A stretch of DNA of 64,000 nucleotides from Planctomycetaceae bacterium (GTDB taxonomy: Bacteria; Planctomycetota; Planctomycetia; Planctomycetales; Planctomycetaceae): contig JABURQ010000162.1 in NCBI GenBank assembly GCA_014762625.1, positions 1-64,000 of the forward strand. The letters are read 5' to 3'. Positions 36,341 to 46,017 of the stretch are shown piece by piece. Position 1 is the stretch's first letter, and each line of letters starts with the position of its first letter. Under the pieces are notes generated by a model that worked only from the letters and a program-made list of their open reading frames with translations, had not been told where the DNA came from and searched no databases. A program made the position numbers and the translations under genes.

Positions 36341-37057
36341 TTATTCGAAATCAACTTCCGACACGAGTTGCTCCGCCTGCTGACGGAGTTTGTCTCGATC
36401 GAGCCGAGAACTGAGAGGTTGCCAGCCCATGCCGTCGAGAATCAGAGAAACGCTTTGAAGAATCGTCTCCAGCGGTGCTTTGACACCATAAATTTTTGAA
36501 GATGGACCGGTCTGCCATAGAGTATGACCGCCGAACGCCGTCGCCCACAGTCCATAAGCCAGTTCTTCAGGAGTCATCCCGTCGGTCAGTTGCAGATCCC
36601 CTTGGGCGATGCCGTCTCGAATCAGCCCGGCAACGATCTGCAGGCAACGGGACTCACCGGCGCGCAGGCTTTCCTGCCTTTCGGGGGCCGCCTTTTCCCG
36701 GAGCGTCTCGGTTCGCAGAATGATTTCTGCTGCAAAATAGTGAGAATATTCCTGAACGAATCGTTCGAGCGACATCCACAAAACCAGCATTCGTTCGCGA
36801 GCGCGTCCCGGAAACGCGGCCGCTTGCGAGAAGAGGTCCGCCCGCGTCTCGACGCCGCGCGACGCCATGGCCATCAGGATGTCTTCCTTGTTGCGATAGT
36901 GACCGTAGACGGTTCCTTTGGAGCATCCGATTTCGGAGGCGATCTCCTCCATGTTAAGACCGTGATAACCGACCGTTCGAAAAATCCGGGCAGCGACGGA
37001 GAGAATCTTCTGTTCGCGTTCTGCGATCTCGCGTTGTTTTCGGGTCGAGCCACTCAT
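36341..37057 (-). CDS. TetR/AcrR-family transcriptional regulator
   Basis: A 238-residue regulator. The N-terminal TetR helix-turn-helix covers ~14-60: EQKILSVAARIFRTVGYHGL, NMEEIASEIGCSKGTVYGHY, then RNKEDIL. The C-terminal ligand domain (~70-225) is all-helical. A basic N-terminal extension (STRKQREIAERE) and a C-terminal acidic helix are present. The direct target is not evident: it could control its own gene and the PQQ-type protein gene upstream of it (54 bp away, same strand), or genes elsewhere. No classical palindrome was spotted in the short gap before its start. Confidence 0.9.
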   Translation of the reverse strand: MSGSTRKQREIAEREQKILSVAARIFRTVGYHGLNMEEIASEIGCSKGTVYGHYRNKEDILMAMASRGVETRADLFSQAAAFPGRARERMLVLWMSLERFVQEYSHYFAAEIILRTETLREKAAPERQESLRAGESRCLQIVAGLIRDGIAQGDLQLTDGMTPEELAYGLWATAFGGHTLWQTGPSSKIYGVKAPLETILQSVSLILDGMGWQPLSSRLDRDKLRQQAEQLVSEVDFE

Positions 37058-37111
37058 GTCAGCGGTTGAGCTACAATTTTGGATGTGAGGAGAAACCTTG
37101 ATGCTGAGTCG

Positions 37112-38383
37112 TTATTGGAGTGATTCGCCAATCGCGTACAACGCCGAGTCGGTCCGCACGAACAACATTCCCGCGGCGGCTGCCAGCGTTGCTTTTCCTC
37201 CTTCCGGCATCTGGTTCTCCGCCAGTACTTCGGGTTCCCCTTTGAGAGAAATCACGAAGACTTTTCCGGTCACATCCAGATTGAACAGACGATCGTTGAC
37301 AACGATCGGTGACGCGAAGTACGTTCCTCCCACTCTCAACCGCCAGATCAATTCACCAGTTCGAGCATTGTGGGCCGAGACGACCCCTTTGTCCTCCCAG
37401 AGATAGAGACGGTTCTGATAGACAATCGGCGTCGGCACGTGCGGCGATGACTTGAAGACGCGATATTCTTCCTCGGCAGAGAGGATATTCTTTTCCTCGG
37501 TTTTGGTTTCCGTCAGCGGACGAACCGCCACGACATTTCGTTTGCCGCCGGCGGCACCGCTGCTGCCGATGACCAGTTCCTCGTAGATTACGGGAGAACC
37601 GACCGCTCGTTGCGAATGCCTGCCGAAAACATCGATATGCCACTTCTGAAGACCGGTTGCCGGATCGACTCCGATAATCCCCTCATAACAATGAGTAAAG
37701 ATGATTTCCGGTGATCCGTTGGGAGGTGAGTAGACGCAGGGAGTCGTGAAACAGGCGCGTTTCCCCTCTCGAGGAATTCGCCAGATCTCTTTCCCGGTTT
37801 TTCGATCGAGCGCCAGGAGCGCACTTCCCTCGCGATGATCGTTGGCGATGAAGATCCATTCCCGGTAAGCGATGGGAGAGGAGGCGCCCCCCTGACCTTG
37901 AGTCCACGGACCGAGGTCGTAAGTCCAGCTGGTTTCTCCCGAATGCGTCAGCGCGACCACAGAGGAGCCCTCCGCCGAACGCCAGATCGTATAAACGTAA
38001 AGCTCGTCAACCGCCGGTGTGCTGGAGGCGAAACTGTTGTTTTTATGCCGCTTGTATTTCGTAAAGGGAAATTCGTGCTTCCAGTTCTGGCGACCGGTGG
38101 CGACGTCGAGGGCGTAGAGATAACGTTTCCCTCCCTCTGCGTCGGCGGAGGTGACGAAGACCTGCCGATCCCAGACGACGGGGGAGGAATTCCCCTCGCC
38201 CGGAAGGTCGAACTTCCAATGGAAGTTACCTTGGTTCCACTCTGTCGGAATCGTCTCGATCCCGCTGATTCCACTGCCGTTGGGACCACGAAAACGGGGC
38301 CAGTTCTCCTGAGCATCGAGTGAGGACAAAACAACGGACAGCATCATCGCTACGAGCGCATACAATTTGGGTCGCATCAACAT
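37112..38383 (-). CDS. Secreted PQQ-like beta-propeller protein
   Basis: A 423-residue periplasmic protein with a signal peptide (1-25, ending DAQ) and a single quinoprotein-type eight-bladed propeller. Blade repeats include FVTSADAEGGKRYLYALDVA, GSALLALDRKTGKEIWR and TPIVYQNRLYLWEDKGVVSA. It carries the common planctomycete opening ENWPRFRGPNGSGISG. PQQ-binding residues cannot be confirmed by eye. Many of these proteins are thought to be structural or BamB-like rather than true dehydrogenases. It is the upstream gene of the TetR pair. Confidence 0.87.
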   Translation of the reverse strand: MLMRPKLYALVAMMLSVVLSSLDAQENWPRFRGPNGSGISGIETIPTEWNQGNFHWKFDLPGEGNSSPVVWDRQVFVTSADAEGGKRYLYALDVATGRQNWKHEFPFTKYKRHKNNSFASSTPAVDELYVYTIWRSAEGSSVVALTHSGETSWTYDLGPWTQGQGGASSPIAYREWIFIANDHREGSALLALDRKTGKEIWRIPREGKRACFTTPCVYSPPNGSPEIIFTHCYEGIIGVDPATGLQKWHIDVFGRHSQRAVGSPVIYEELVIGSSGAAGGKRNVVAVRPLTETKTEEKNILSAEEEYRVFKSSPHVPTPIVYQNRLYLWEDKGVVSAHNARTGELIWRLRVGGTYFASPIVVNDRLFNLDVTGKVFVISLKGEPEVLAENQMPEGGKATLAAAAGMLFVRTDSALYAIGESLQ

Positions 38384-38483
38384 CTTCTTTCAAAAGCGTG
38401 AGGAAGACTCCCTTGTGTTCTTCATGCTAAATCACAGAACCCACTCAAGATAGACCGTTCCGGTAAGAAGTCAGCGGGCCTGC

Positions 38484-39347
38484 TTAATTCATCGCGGCTA
38501 ATAAGGAGCGGGCCTGTTCGATGGCATGTTCCATCGCCTGTTGCTCGTGTTCTTCGTTGCATGTCTGCAGACAACGGCTTAACAACTCCACGGCGAGTCC
38601 GGGTCGCCCCGCCTGCAATGAGACCATGCCGAGATCTTTTTGTTCCTGGCAGTTTCCCGGTTGCATAGCTGTCAGGCGGTGCTGCACTTTCCAAAGCGAA
38701 CGCCAGTTTTCGTGTTGTGCATACAATGATTTGAGGTTATTCAGCATCCGCATCACGATCAGTCGCGCATCAGTCGGAACTAATGAACTTCGAATCATCT
38801 CTTCCGGAAGTTGACTCACGCGTCTCAGCCATTCGAGGCATTGTTCCTCGGTCAGAATTCGACCTTTTGAAAAGGCATCCAGATAAACTGGGCCGTCCAG
38901 TGTCTGCAACTGACACACGAAATGCATGGGAGACGCGACACCATGCAATTCGATCCCCAATCGTCGAGCGATACCCATATAGACCAGCGACAGGGTAATC
39001 GGCAAGCCGCGGCCGGTGTCGATGACGCGATTGAGATAACTACAACGAGTGTCCCGGAAGGCTTCCGAATTTCCAGTGAATCCGCGATTTCCCGCCAGCT
39101 CTTCACAAATCAGCTTCAAAGCCCCCAACTCCGTGGGGCATCGCATCACGACCGGCTTGAGCGAGTCGGCCACTTCGTCAAACCACGTCAGATACGACTC
39201 AACGTCCAATTCCGGGTACTCATCGCGTGCAATTTCCAGAGCCACTCTCTGCAAATCCACATCCTGTTCCCGTTTGATCAGCCGTGAGAACTGAAGTTCC
39301 AAACTGTAATCCGGTTCGCTCGTCATCAAAAATTCGTGGTCTTCCAA
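38484..39347 (-). CDS. SirB1-type transglutaminase-like/TPR protein
   Basis: A 287-residue cytoplasmic protein. Residues ~40-180 match the SirB1/transglutaminase-like domain: LICEELAGNRGFTGNSEAFR, SYLNRVIDTGRGLPITLSLV and ARRLGIELHGVASPMHFVCQ. These retain the family's His but lack a clear catalytic Cys in the expected position (SYLNRV). The C-terminal ~90 residues form TPR-like helices (PGNCQEQKDLGMVSLQAGRP). E. coli SirB1 relatives are uncharacterised. The start may be ATG at 39347 or codon 8 (MTSEPDYSLELQF, 39326), which better fits the family. Confidence 0.8.
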   Translation of the reverse strand: MEDHEFLMTSEPDYSLELQFSRLIKREQDVDLQRVALEIARDEYPELDVESYLTWFDEVADSLKPVVMRCPTELGALKLICEELAGNRGFTGNSEAFRDTRCSYLNRVIDTGRGLPITLSLVYMGIARRLGIELHGVASPMHFVCQLQTLDGPVYLDAFSKGRILTEEQCLEWLRRVSQLPEEMIRSSLVPTDARLIVMRMLNNLKSLYAQHENWRSLWKVQHRLTAMQPGNCQEQKDLGMVSLQAGRPGLAVELLSRCLQTCNEEHEQQAMEHAIEQARSLLAAMN

Positions 39348-39755
39348 ATAGGCGGGACTGTCGAGTCAAATCCAAGGCAGATTATGACGGTGAGGTATAG
39401 TATGATGACTATTTCATCTCCTGTTTCAAGATAACATACACACGCCCTCCATGCGATTTGCTTTTGAAATTGGCTCCGGTTTACCAAAATCCCCGGATGC
39501 CTTTTTTCAGGTGATAAGGTTTGGAGAGAGAAATTCGCAATCGTCGAGCGCCGGACAGTTTCGAACATGGTGAATCTCCCGATACAAATTGTCCTACGAG
39601 GAACTGGCGGCGGATTCCTCCCATTTGACTTCACGAACGGCGTCAATTTTGATGGAGTTCAGATTTGATGGAGTTCAGAAAAGCACCGTCCCCTGAAACT
39701 GACACTTGATGATATTGAGATTCTCCACACCACCCATCTCCTGAAAGTCGCTTAC
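39348..39755. other. 408-bp divergent intergenic region
   Basis: No gene supported: a 106-codon minus-strand frame here has Cys/Trp-rich, unpatterned sequence and overlaps the SirB1 start. The only structure seen is the 16-bp tandem duplication at 39648-39679. Confidence 0.55.
39648..39679 (+). repeat. Perfect 16-bp tandem duplication
   Basis: TTTGATGGAGTTCAGA occurs twice in direct succession, ~77 bp before the sulfatase start. Could be a replication slip or a doubled binding site. Confidence 0.7.
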
Positions 39756-41207
39756 ATGTCCAGATATTCTTTTCTCCTGATCCTACTGCCGTTGATTCTC
39801 GGAAGTCAGACGAGCTCTTCTCTTGCTGCTGAGGATAAACTGAATGTACTGTTCATCGCCGTCGATGACTTGGGAAATGTCCTGGACCGCGACAGACCTG
39901 CCGGCATCAAAACACCCCATCTCGACGAATTGAAGGAACGCGGCGTCTTCTTTCAACGAGCCTATTGCCAGATTCCACTCTGTAATCCAAGTCGGGCGTC
40001 TGTCATGACGGGCAAGCGTCCCGATGCAACCACCGTCTGGGATCTGGACCGTCATTTCCGTGACCAAATCCCTGATGCGGTGACGCTCTCGCAGCAGTTT
40101 CGCCAACGAGATTATCAGGTCGCCCGAGTCGGAAAAATCTATCACTACAACGTCCCGAAAGGAATCGGAACCGATGGTCTGGATGACAAACCGTCTTGGG
40201 ACAAAGTGATCAACCCCAAAGGTCGCGATGTCGCCGAGGAAGCGTTGATCACCAACCCCACCCCCTGGAAACCGGTTTCCGCGGCCATGAGCTGGCTGGA
40301 AGCCGACGGAACCGACGAAGAACAAACCGACGGCATGATCGCAACAGAAGCGATCGGACTACTCAAGGAATTCCAGGAACAGCCGTTTTTCCTGGCGGTC
40401 GGTTTCTTTCGACCTCATACCCCCTACGTCGCCCCGAAAAAGTATTTCGAGATGCATCCGCTGGAAGAGATTAGACTGGAAGAAGTCCCTCAAGGAGATC
40501 GTGACGACATTCCCGCCGCCGCCATCCCTCACAACATTCCCAAGCCGGACTACGGCCTAGAAACGGAGATATTGAAAAATTCTCTGCAAGCGTATTATGC
40601 GTCCGTCAGTTTTGTCGATGCTCAGGTTGGACGGGTGGTCGCCGAGCTCGACCGTCTGAATCTCAGCGACAACACGGTGATCGTATTCTGGAGCGATCAC
40701 GGCTATCACCTGGGAGAACATCACCTCTGGCAGAAACGGACGCTGTACGATGAGTCGGCGCGAGCCCCCGTCATTATCGCTGCTCCGGGACTCGACACCG
40801 CGGGAACGACCTGCAATCGGGTGGTGGAATTCATCGACATTTATCCCACAGTCACCGATCTCGTTTTCGGGACTGTTCCCAAAGACATTGACGGCAGAAG
40901 TCTGAAACCGTTACTCGATGATCCTCAACAGAAATGGCGGCATCCGGCGTTCACACAGATTCTCAGACCAGGAGACGGTAAGCCGGTGATGGGTTCCGCG
41001 ATCACGCTGGGACGCTATCGTTATGTGGAATGGAACGGCGGTTCGGCCGGGCGGGAACTCTTCGACCACCGCACAGATCCTCGGGAATTGACGAATCTGG
41101 TCGACTCCCCCGACCATCAACAGATCATTCATCGTTTGCAGAAGAGGTTGCACGAGAATATCTCCACCGACGTCCCCGAAACACCGTTCAATCCGAAACG
41201 TCTCTGA
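39756..41207 (+). CDS. Secreted Cys-type sulfatase (iduronate-2-sulfatase-like)
   Basis: A 483-residue formylglycine sulfatase with a signal peptide (1-25). Metal motif FIAVDDLGNVLD lies at ~34; formylglycine motif CNPSRASVMTGKRPD at Cys76. GKIYHYNVPKG and the later WSDHGYHLGEHHLWQKRTLY (~309) are typical of the iduronate-2-sulfatase-like branch, which includes many planctomycete polysaccharide sulfatases. TFHQI-type C-terminal subdomain region is normal. Acts outside the cytoplasm; substrate unknown. It is followed 17 bp later by the dihydrouridine synthase gene, probably a chance neighbour in a shared transcript. Confidence 0.93.
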   Translation: MSRYSFLLILLPLILGSQTSSSLAAEDKLNVLFIAVDDLGNVLDRDRPAGIKTPHLDELKERGVFFQRAYCQIPLCNPSRASVMTGKRPDATTVWDLDRHFRDQIPDAVTLSQQFRQRDYQVARVGKIYHYNVPKGIGTDGLDDKPSWDKVINPKGRDVAEEALITNPTPWKPVSAAMSWLEADGTDEEQTDGMIATEAIGLLKEFQEQPFFLAVGFFRPHTPYVAPKKYFEMHPLEEIRLEEVPQGDRDDIPAAAIPHNIPKPDYGLETEILKNSLQAYYASVSFVDAQVGRVVAELDRLNLSDNTVIVFWSDHGYHLGEHHLWQKRTLYDESARAPVIIAAPGLDTAGTTCNRVVEFIDIYPTVTDLVFGTVPKDIDGRSLKPLLDDPQQKWRHPAFTQILRPGDGKPVMGSAITLGRYRYVEWNGGSAGRELFDHRTDPRELTNLVDSPDHQQIIHRLQKRLHENISTDVPETPFNPKRL

Positions 41208-41224
41208 CTTACACGAATCCGTCA

Positions 41225-42286
41225 ATGACGAACGCCAGTACCATCACATCAGATTCCCCGGCTCCGATTCTTTCCTCACGTCGTGAGGGGCCGCTGGAAA
41301 TCAAACCGCTAGCACTCGGAAACGTCCATATCGGTTTTCCCATCGTGCAAGCGGCTTTGAGCGGCTATAGCGACTGGCCGATGCGTGTTGTCGCTCGCCG
41401 ACTCGGAGCCCCCTATACCATTCACGAAGTTGTCATCGACCAATTCGTTCTCGATCTCAAGGACCGAGAGAAAACCAGGCACCATCTCTTCATCTCCGAC
41501 GAAGAACATCCCGTCGGAGGACAGTTGATGGGGGCACAGCCCGACGACTTCGTTGCCGCCGCCCGCAAACTGGTCGAGGTCGGTTTCGACGTCATCGACA
41601 TTAACTTCGGTTGTCCCGTGAAGTCGGCTGTTAACGGCTGTCGAGGCGGCTATCATCTCGGTCAACCCGATGTAGCCCTCGACATTATCCGAAAAGTGAG
41701 AGAGATCGTCCCGGCGGAGATACCGGTGACTCTCAAACTCCGCAACGGTATCGACGACACGTCCGAAAGTCGCGATCAGTTCTTTGAAATCCTTGAGGGA
41801 GCGTACGACGCGGGCATCGCCTCAGCGACGGTACATTCCCGTTCCGTCACCCAGAAATACATCGGCCCCAGCAACTGGGATTTTCTCCGAGAGGTCAAGC
41901 AGTTCGCAGGAACCCGTACAGTCCTCGGGAGCGGCGATCTCTTCACGGCGCAGGCGTGTCTCGACATGATTCACCAGACCGGTGTGGACGGCGTGACAGT
42001 CGCGCGGGGAGCCATCGGGAATCCGTGGATTTTCCAACAAGCTCGCGATCTTTCCGAAGGTCGCACGCCATTTGTTCCCGATCTCCAGGAACAACGTCGC
42101 GTTCTGGAAATGCAATACTCGCTTCATCTTGACTATCATCCTCCCAAAGCGGTCTCCACGATGCGCAAGTTCGGGATCAAGTTTGCGCCGCTGCATCCGA
42201 ACCCAGTCGATGTCCGTAACGCATTTGCCAGGATCAAAACCGAGGACGACTGGCGATTGGTTTTGGAGGAGTGGTACACAGTTTGA
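41225..42286 (+). CDS. tRNA-dihydrouridine synthase
   Basis: A 353-residue FMN enzyme that reduces uridine to dihydrouridine in tRNA D-loops. TIM barrel with FPIVQAALSGYSDWPMRVVA (~38), HPVGGQLMGAQPDD (~95) and the signature DVIDINFGCPVKSAVNGCRG (~122-141). The family's catalytic Cys lies in this GCPV/GCRGG region. VTLKLRNGIDD and VTVARGAIGNPWIFQ (~258) complete the FMN site. The start at 41225 is chosen because the frame upstream overlaps the sulfatase coding region. DusB-like; which uridine it modifies cannot be said. Confidence 0.92.
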   Translation: MTNASTITSDSPAPILSSRREGPLEIKPLALGNVHIGFPIVQAALSGYSDWPMRVVARRLGAPYTIHEVVIDQFVLDLKDREKTRHHLFISDEEHPVGGQLMGAQPDDFVAAARKLVEVGFDVIDINFGCPVKSAVNGCRGGYHLGQPDVALDIIRKVREIVPAEIPVTLKLRNGIDDTSESRDQFFEILEGAYDAGIASATVHSRSVTQKYIGPSNWDFLREVKQFAGTRTVLGSGDLFTAQACLDMIHQTGVDGVTVARGAIGNPWIFQQARDLSEGRTPFVPDLQEQRRVLEMQYSLHLDYHPPKAVSTMRKFGIKFAPLHPNPVDVRNAFARIKTEDDWRLVLEEWYTV

Positions 42287-42393
42287 TTTGTCATTGATCC
42301 TGTGAATCTCCCGCTGCATACTCCATACAGACGAACGTTTTCAGCACAATCTCAACTTTCATCACAAGTCCAAAAGTCTCAGGGGCTGATTTC

Positions 42394-43908
42394 ATGCGAT
42401 ACATGATTCATATTTCTTTCGCGGTTCTCTTCGCTTCAATGTCCACGAACGTCCCAGAGACGCAAGCTGACGACCGACCGAATATCATCCTGATGATGGG
42501 AGACGATCACGGCTGGGAAGAGACGGGATACAATGGACACCCCTACGTCAAAACGCCCGTTCTCGATGAAATGGCCCGAACGGGATTGAGACTGGATCGC
42601 TTCCATTCGGGGCACTCTTCCTGCTCACCGACGCGGGGAAGTTTTCTCACAGGCCGACATCCAAATCGGTACGGCACGTTCACTCCCGGCTGTTCTCTGC
42701 GTCCCGAAGAGATCACCATGGCCCAGCTTCTCAAAACAGCGGGATACACGACAGCACACTTCGGGAAATGGCACCTCGGTCCGGTCAAAAAGTCCTCTCC
42801 CACGAATCCCCACGAGATGGGCTTCGATCATTACATCTCTCACGATAATTTCTTCGAACTGAATCCCCAGTTTTCGATCAACGGCGGCCCTCCGACTCTG
42901 TTCGAGGGGGAAAGCTCCGAAATTCTGATTGACGAAACGATCAAATTCATCGAGCAGACTGAATCCGATCGGAAACCGTTCCTGATCGTCGTCTGGTTCG
43001 GATCCCCCCACGAACCATATCAAGGGTTACCGAAAGACCTGGCTTTGTACGACGAACTGCCTGCGAAGTATCCCGATCAAATGGTCCGTTTGACTTCCAA
43101 CGAAACCGGAAAGCAGACGCAGCGACCGCTCGGAGATGTGCTACGGGAACGCTACGCGGAGATTACCGCCATGGACCGTTCCATCGGAACGTTGCGGGAC
43201 TATCTCAAACAGCATGACCTGCGAGACAATACACTGCTGTTTTATTGCGGCGATAACGGGACACCACGCAGTGGCGTTCTGTCTTATCCATTACGAAATA
43301 AAACATTAAGTGGTCAGAAAGCACAAATTTATTCCGGAGGAACCCGCGTTCCCGGTCTCATCGAGTGGCCAGACAGGATTCCATCCCCCCGCGTCAGTGC
43401 CGTCAACACCGTCACGAGTGACTTGTTGCCGACGGTCTGTGAAATTGCCAATGTTGAACTCCCGCAACGTCCTTTGGACGGCATCAATTTGGTGCCGTTG
43501 CTCGACGGGAAGATGTCAGAGCGTCCAGAGCCGATCGGTTTCTGGCATTACAACTTGCGGCGAGACAGTAAAAACGATCCGTATATCGCCCCCGAACTTC
43601 AAACAGGAACCACGCCGCTCGTCAAACTCTCCGGCGGCATCCCCACCAGAAACTTCCGCAATTACAAGCACCCCAGCATCTCACCCGGGGATTACGGAGG
43701 AGACCGGTCGATGGTCGACAACCGGTACAAGCTGATTCTGAAAGGCGATGCTGAAGATCCGAAACGTGAGCTCTACGACATGCGTGAGGATCCGGCAGAA
43801 ACCACGAATCTGGCTGAAAAACATCCAGAGATTGCCAATCGTCTGCAAAATACGCTGAAAGAATGGCAGGATTCGGTGCTGGAGTCTCTCACCGGCCAGG
43901 ATTATTGA
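42394..43908 (+). CDS. Secreted Cys-type sulfatase
   Basis: A 504-residue formylglycine sulfatase with a signal peptide (1-25, ending QAD). Metal motif ILMMGDDHGWEETGYNG is at ~33. The Cys77 motif is CSPTRGSFLTGRHPNRYG, with Thr replacing Ser in the CxPSR consensus, which sulfatase-maturating enzymes tolerate. FGKWHLGPVKKS (~125), YCGDNGTPRSG (~290) and the C-terminal PKRELYDMREDPAETTNLAE follow. Substrate unknown. This is the third sulfatase in the window; it is only distantly similar to the other two. Confidence 0.93.
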   Translation: MRYMIHISFAVLFASMSTNVPETQADDRPNIILMMGDDHGWEETGYNGHPYVKTPVLDEMARTGLRLDRFHSGHSSCSPTRGSFLTGRHPNRYGTFTPGCSLRPEEITMAQLLKTAGYTTAHFGKWHLGPVKKSSPTNPHEMGFDHYISHDNFFELNPQFSINGGPPTLFEGESSEILIDETIKFIEQTESDRKPFLIVVWFGSPHEPYQGLPKDLALYDELPAKYPDQMVRLTSNETGKQTQRPLGDVLRERYAEITAMDRSIGTLRDYLKQHDLRDNTLLFYCGDNGTPRSGVLSYPLRNKTLSGQKAQIYSGGTRVPGLIEWPDRIPSPRVSAVNTVTSDLLPTVCEIANVELPQRPLDGINLVPLLDGKMSERPEPIGFWHYNLRRDSKNDPYIAPELQTGTTPLVKLSGGIPTRNFRNYKHPSISPGDYGGDRSMVDNRYKLILKGDAEDPKRELYDMREDPAETTNLAEKHPEIANRLQNTLKEWQDSVLESLTGQDY

Positions 43909-43983
43909 AAACCACCCCAGATGGTGAGTTGAGTAAGCATCAATTTTCGTTGTCGAACATCCGCAATCTTGTGGTCGTTTGTG

Positions 43984-44163
43984 CTACTCGTCGGATTCAT
44001 CGCATTGATTCTCTGCGGATTGATCGGGAGCCTCGAGTTTCCGAAACAGGCGAACGATATCGACGGCGCCAAGCGGAACGATTACCAGGGCCAGGATCAA
44101 ATAGCTCCCCAATCCCAGGAACAACACTCCCTCCCAAAAAGAAATCCATTGCAATTCGTTCAT
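43984..44163 (-). CDS. 59-aa membrane protein coupled to the sodium:solute symporter
   Basis: A 59-residue protein starting MNELQWISFWEGVLFLGLGS, with one membrane helix (~12-36, ending VIVPLGAVDIV), then a basic-acidic tail (RLFRKLEAPDQSAENQCDESDE). Its ATG overlaps the symporter stop as ATGA, so it is translationally coupled to the symporter. Single-helix accessory subunits are known for several sodium:solute symporters (for example the small partner of the acetate/pantothenate-type proteins). Such a role is proposed here. Too short for routine gene calling. Confidence 0.72.
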   Translation of the reverse strand: MNELQWISFWEGVLFLGLGSYLILALVIVPLGAVDIVRLFRKLEAPDQSAENQCDESDE

Positions 44164-45719
44164 GGCAGCACCTCGTCTGGAATTTCTTCTGAGTCCGGGT
44201 AGATGAGAGAGCCAGCAACAAACAGAATCACACAAGCAACATACACGGAAAGAGCCACCGACTCCGCGGAGATATACCCCGTGAGAAACTTGGGAGAAAT
44301 CTGACGTAGAGACTCCAGAAACAGCCCTGCAATTGCCAACATCCCTCCACACATCCCCCAGACTGCTCCGGTACTCGACGCCCGTTTCCAGTACATACCG
44401 CCAATGAGCGCCGTCGCCGAACCGCTGACATAGATGGTCCCCGTCACCCCCATGTAAGTCCAGACGCTCTCCGGCAGTTCATACCAGATCCCCCAGATCA
44501 ACAGCACGAGACCAATCAGAACCACAATCCAACGCGTGTAGCGAATACTCTCGGCATCTGTGAGTCGGTGTACTCGTTTGAGTGGCGCGATAATATCCTG
44601 TGAGGCAATCGATGCCCACGCCAACAGATAGCTGTCGTGGGTTGACATGAACGCCGCCATCAAACCCGCCACGAGAATTCCCAGTAATCCCGTCGGAACA
44701 ATTTTCCCGATCAATAGCGGCATCGCGTGCGAAGGATGACCGGGCGTCTCTGCTTCTCCATTGAGACCGAAGTACTGGCTCAGTTCGGGGTCCTGATGCA
44801 TAAAGGCAAAGGCCGTGATCCCCCACAAAGCGGGAACGGCAAAACGAGAGAAGAATCCCGGTGATCCCAGAAAAAAGGTTTTCTGTGTGGTTCGCACATC
44901 CTGTGTCGTGAGTGCCCGCGTCACTTCCGGAGCCCAACAGAGTGCTGCTGCAAACGTCAGACAAACCATCCAGATCACGTAAGCCCAGCCGAACGAGTCA
45001 GGATGAACCGGATTAAAGGCCGCTTCACCGTGCGATTCACTCCAGATCCGGACAACGTTGGTCCAACCGAGGCCCGGCGACGAATAACACATCCACAAAC
45101 CGAGACCGAGGCCGACACTCAGAATCACAAATTGCAAATAGTCCGTCACGAGTACCGCGACCATGCCGCCGAGGACCGTGTAAGCCAGCACCATCACGAT
45201 CAGCAAACTGGTGATGATATTCACGACGTTTTCCGCCGAGTCATTGGAGTCAACCATCCCGGTCGCGTAGGCGATGAAAGTGGCTCCCATTTTAGGAAAC
45301 AAGCCCATATTCAAGACACCCGCCAGGACACAAATGGAGCCCGCCAGAATGCGGACCTTGCGGCTGTAGCGAATCTCGAAATATTCGGGGATTGTCGTCA
45401 GATTGAGTTCTCGTAAATGGCTGATGACAAATCCCGAAGCCCCCAGTCCCATCGTGACGACGAGGGCCACCAACGGCACGAACAGATAGGCAAACCCACG
45501 ACTGAAACCGTCCATCGAGGCATACATTAACGTGACGAGGCCAAGCCCCGTTCCGATAAAGCTCGCGATGCTGAGCGCGGTTCCCGCCTGTCGTCCACCA
45601 ACAAGATAGTGACTGGCGCTGTGGACGTGACGATTGACGTACATGCCGAAGATCGCCGTCCCCAGCAGATAGACAGCCACAATCAGCCAATCCCAGTTTG
45701 TAAAATTTGTGTCCAGCAT
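44160..45719 (-). CDS. Sodium:solute symporter family transporter
   Basis: A 519-residue inner-membrane transporter of the SSS family (PutP/SglT/PanF). About thirteen membrane helices are visible. Family landmarks are SHYLVGGRQAGTALSIASFI (~35-54), LNLTTIPEYFEIRYSR (~108), AYTVLGGMVAVLVTDYLQF (~180; the GG...TD.LQ motif) and LLGILVAGLMAAFMSTHDSY (~345). Substrate may be a sugar, sugar acid or organic acid. The start at 45719 (MLDTNF) is taken because five codons upstream is a TTG without support. It ends in the ATGA overlap with the small partner gene. It is divergent from the efflux operon. Confidence 0.9.
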   Translation of the reverse strand: MLDTNFTNWDWLIVAVYLLGTAIFGMYVNRHVHSASHYLVGGRQAGTALSIASFIGTGLGLVTLMYASMDGFSRGFAYLFVPLVALVVTMGLGASGFVISHLRELNLTTIPEYFEIRYSRKVRILAGSICVLAGVLNMGLFPKMGATFIAYATGMVDSNDSAENVVNIITSLLIVMVLAYTVLGGMVAVLVTDYLQFVILSVGLGLGLWMCYSSPGLGWTNVVRIWSESHGEAAFNPVHPDSFGWAYVIWMVCLTFAAALCWAPEVTRALTTQDVRTTQKTFFLGSPGFFSRFAVPALWGITAFAFMHQDPELSQYFGLNGEAETPGHPSHAMPLLIGKIVPTGLLGILVAGLMAAFMSTHDSYLLAWASIASQDIIAPLKRVHRLTDAESIRYTRWIVVLIGLVLLIWGIWYELPESVWTYMGVTGTIYVSGSATALIGGMYWKRASSTGAVWGMCGGMLAIAGLFLESLRQISPKFLTGYISAESVALSVYVACVILFVAGSLIYPDSEEIPDEVLP

Positions 45720-46017
45720 CAGGTGGAGTACCAACTTGCGGTCAATAATGTCGAACCGATTGAATCACCCTTCCCTCTCCAGTTCCAGCAGAAAATGGAG
45801 AATCGTGACATCGTCGATTGATTCTTCTATTTAAACCGAAGACACCAATTCTGATTTCTGAAGATTGAAACCTGTGAAACTTTACGGCCTGAAGCGATTG
45901 TTTCAGCCGTGCCGTATTTGGGGGACTTTCTCTGCTGGGCGTGCCGATAGTGACGATAATAGGCCCCATTTCCCAAGGTGGGATATCAGATAAATATCCG
46001 CTATTTGAGGACGCTCC

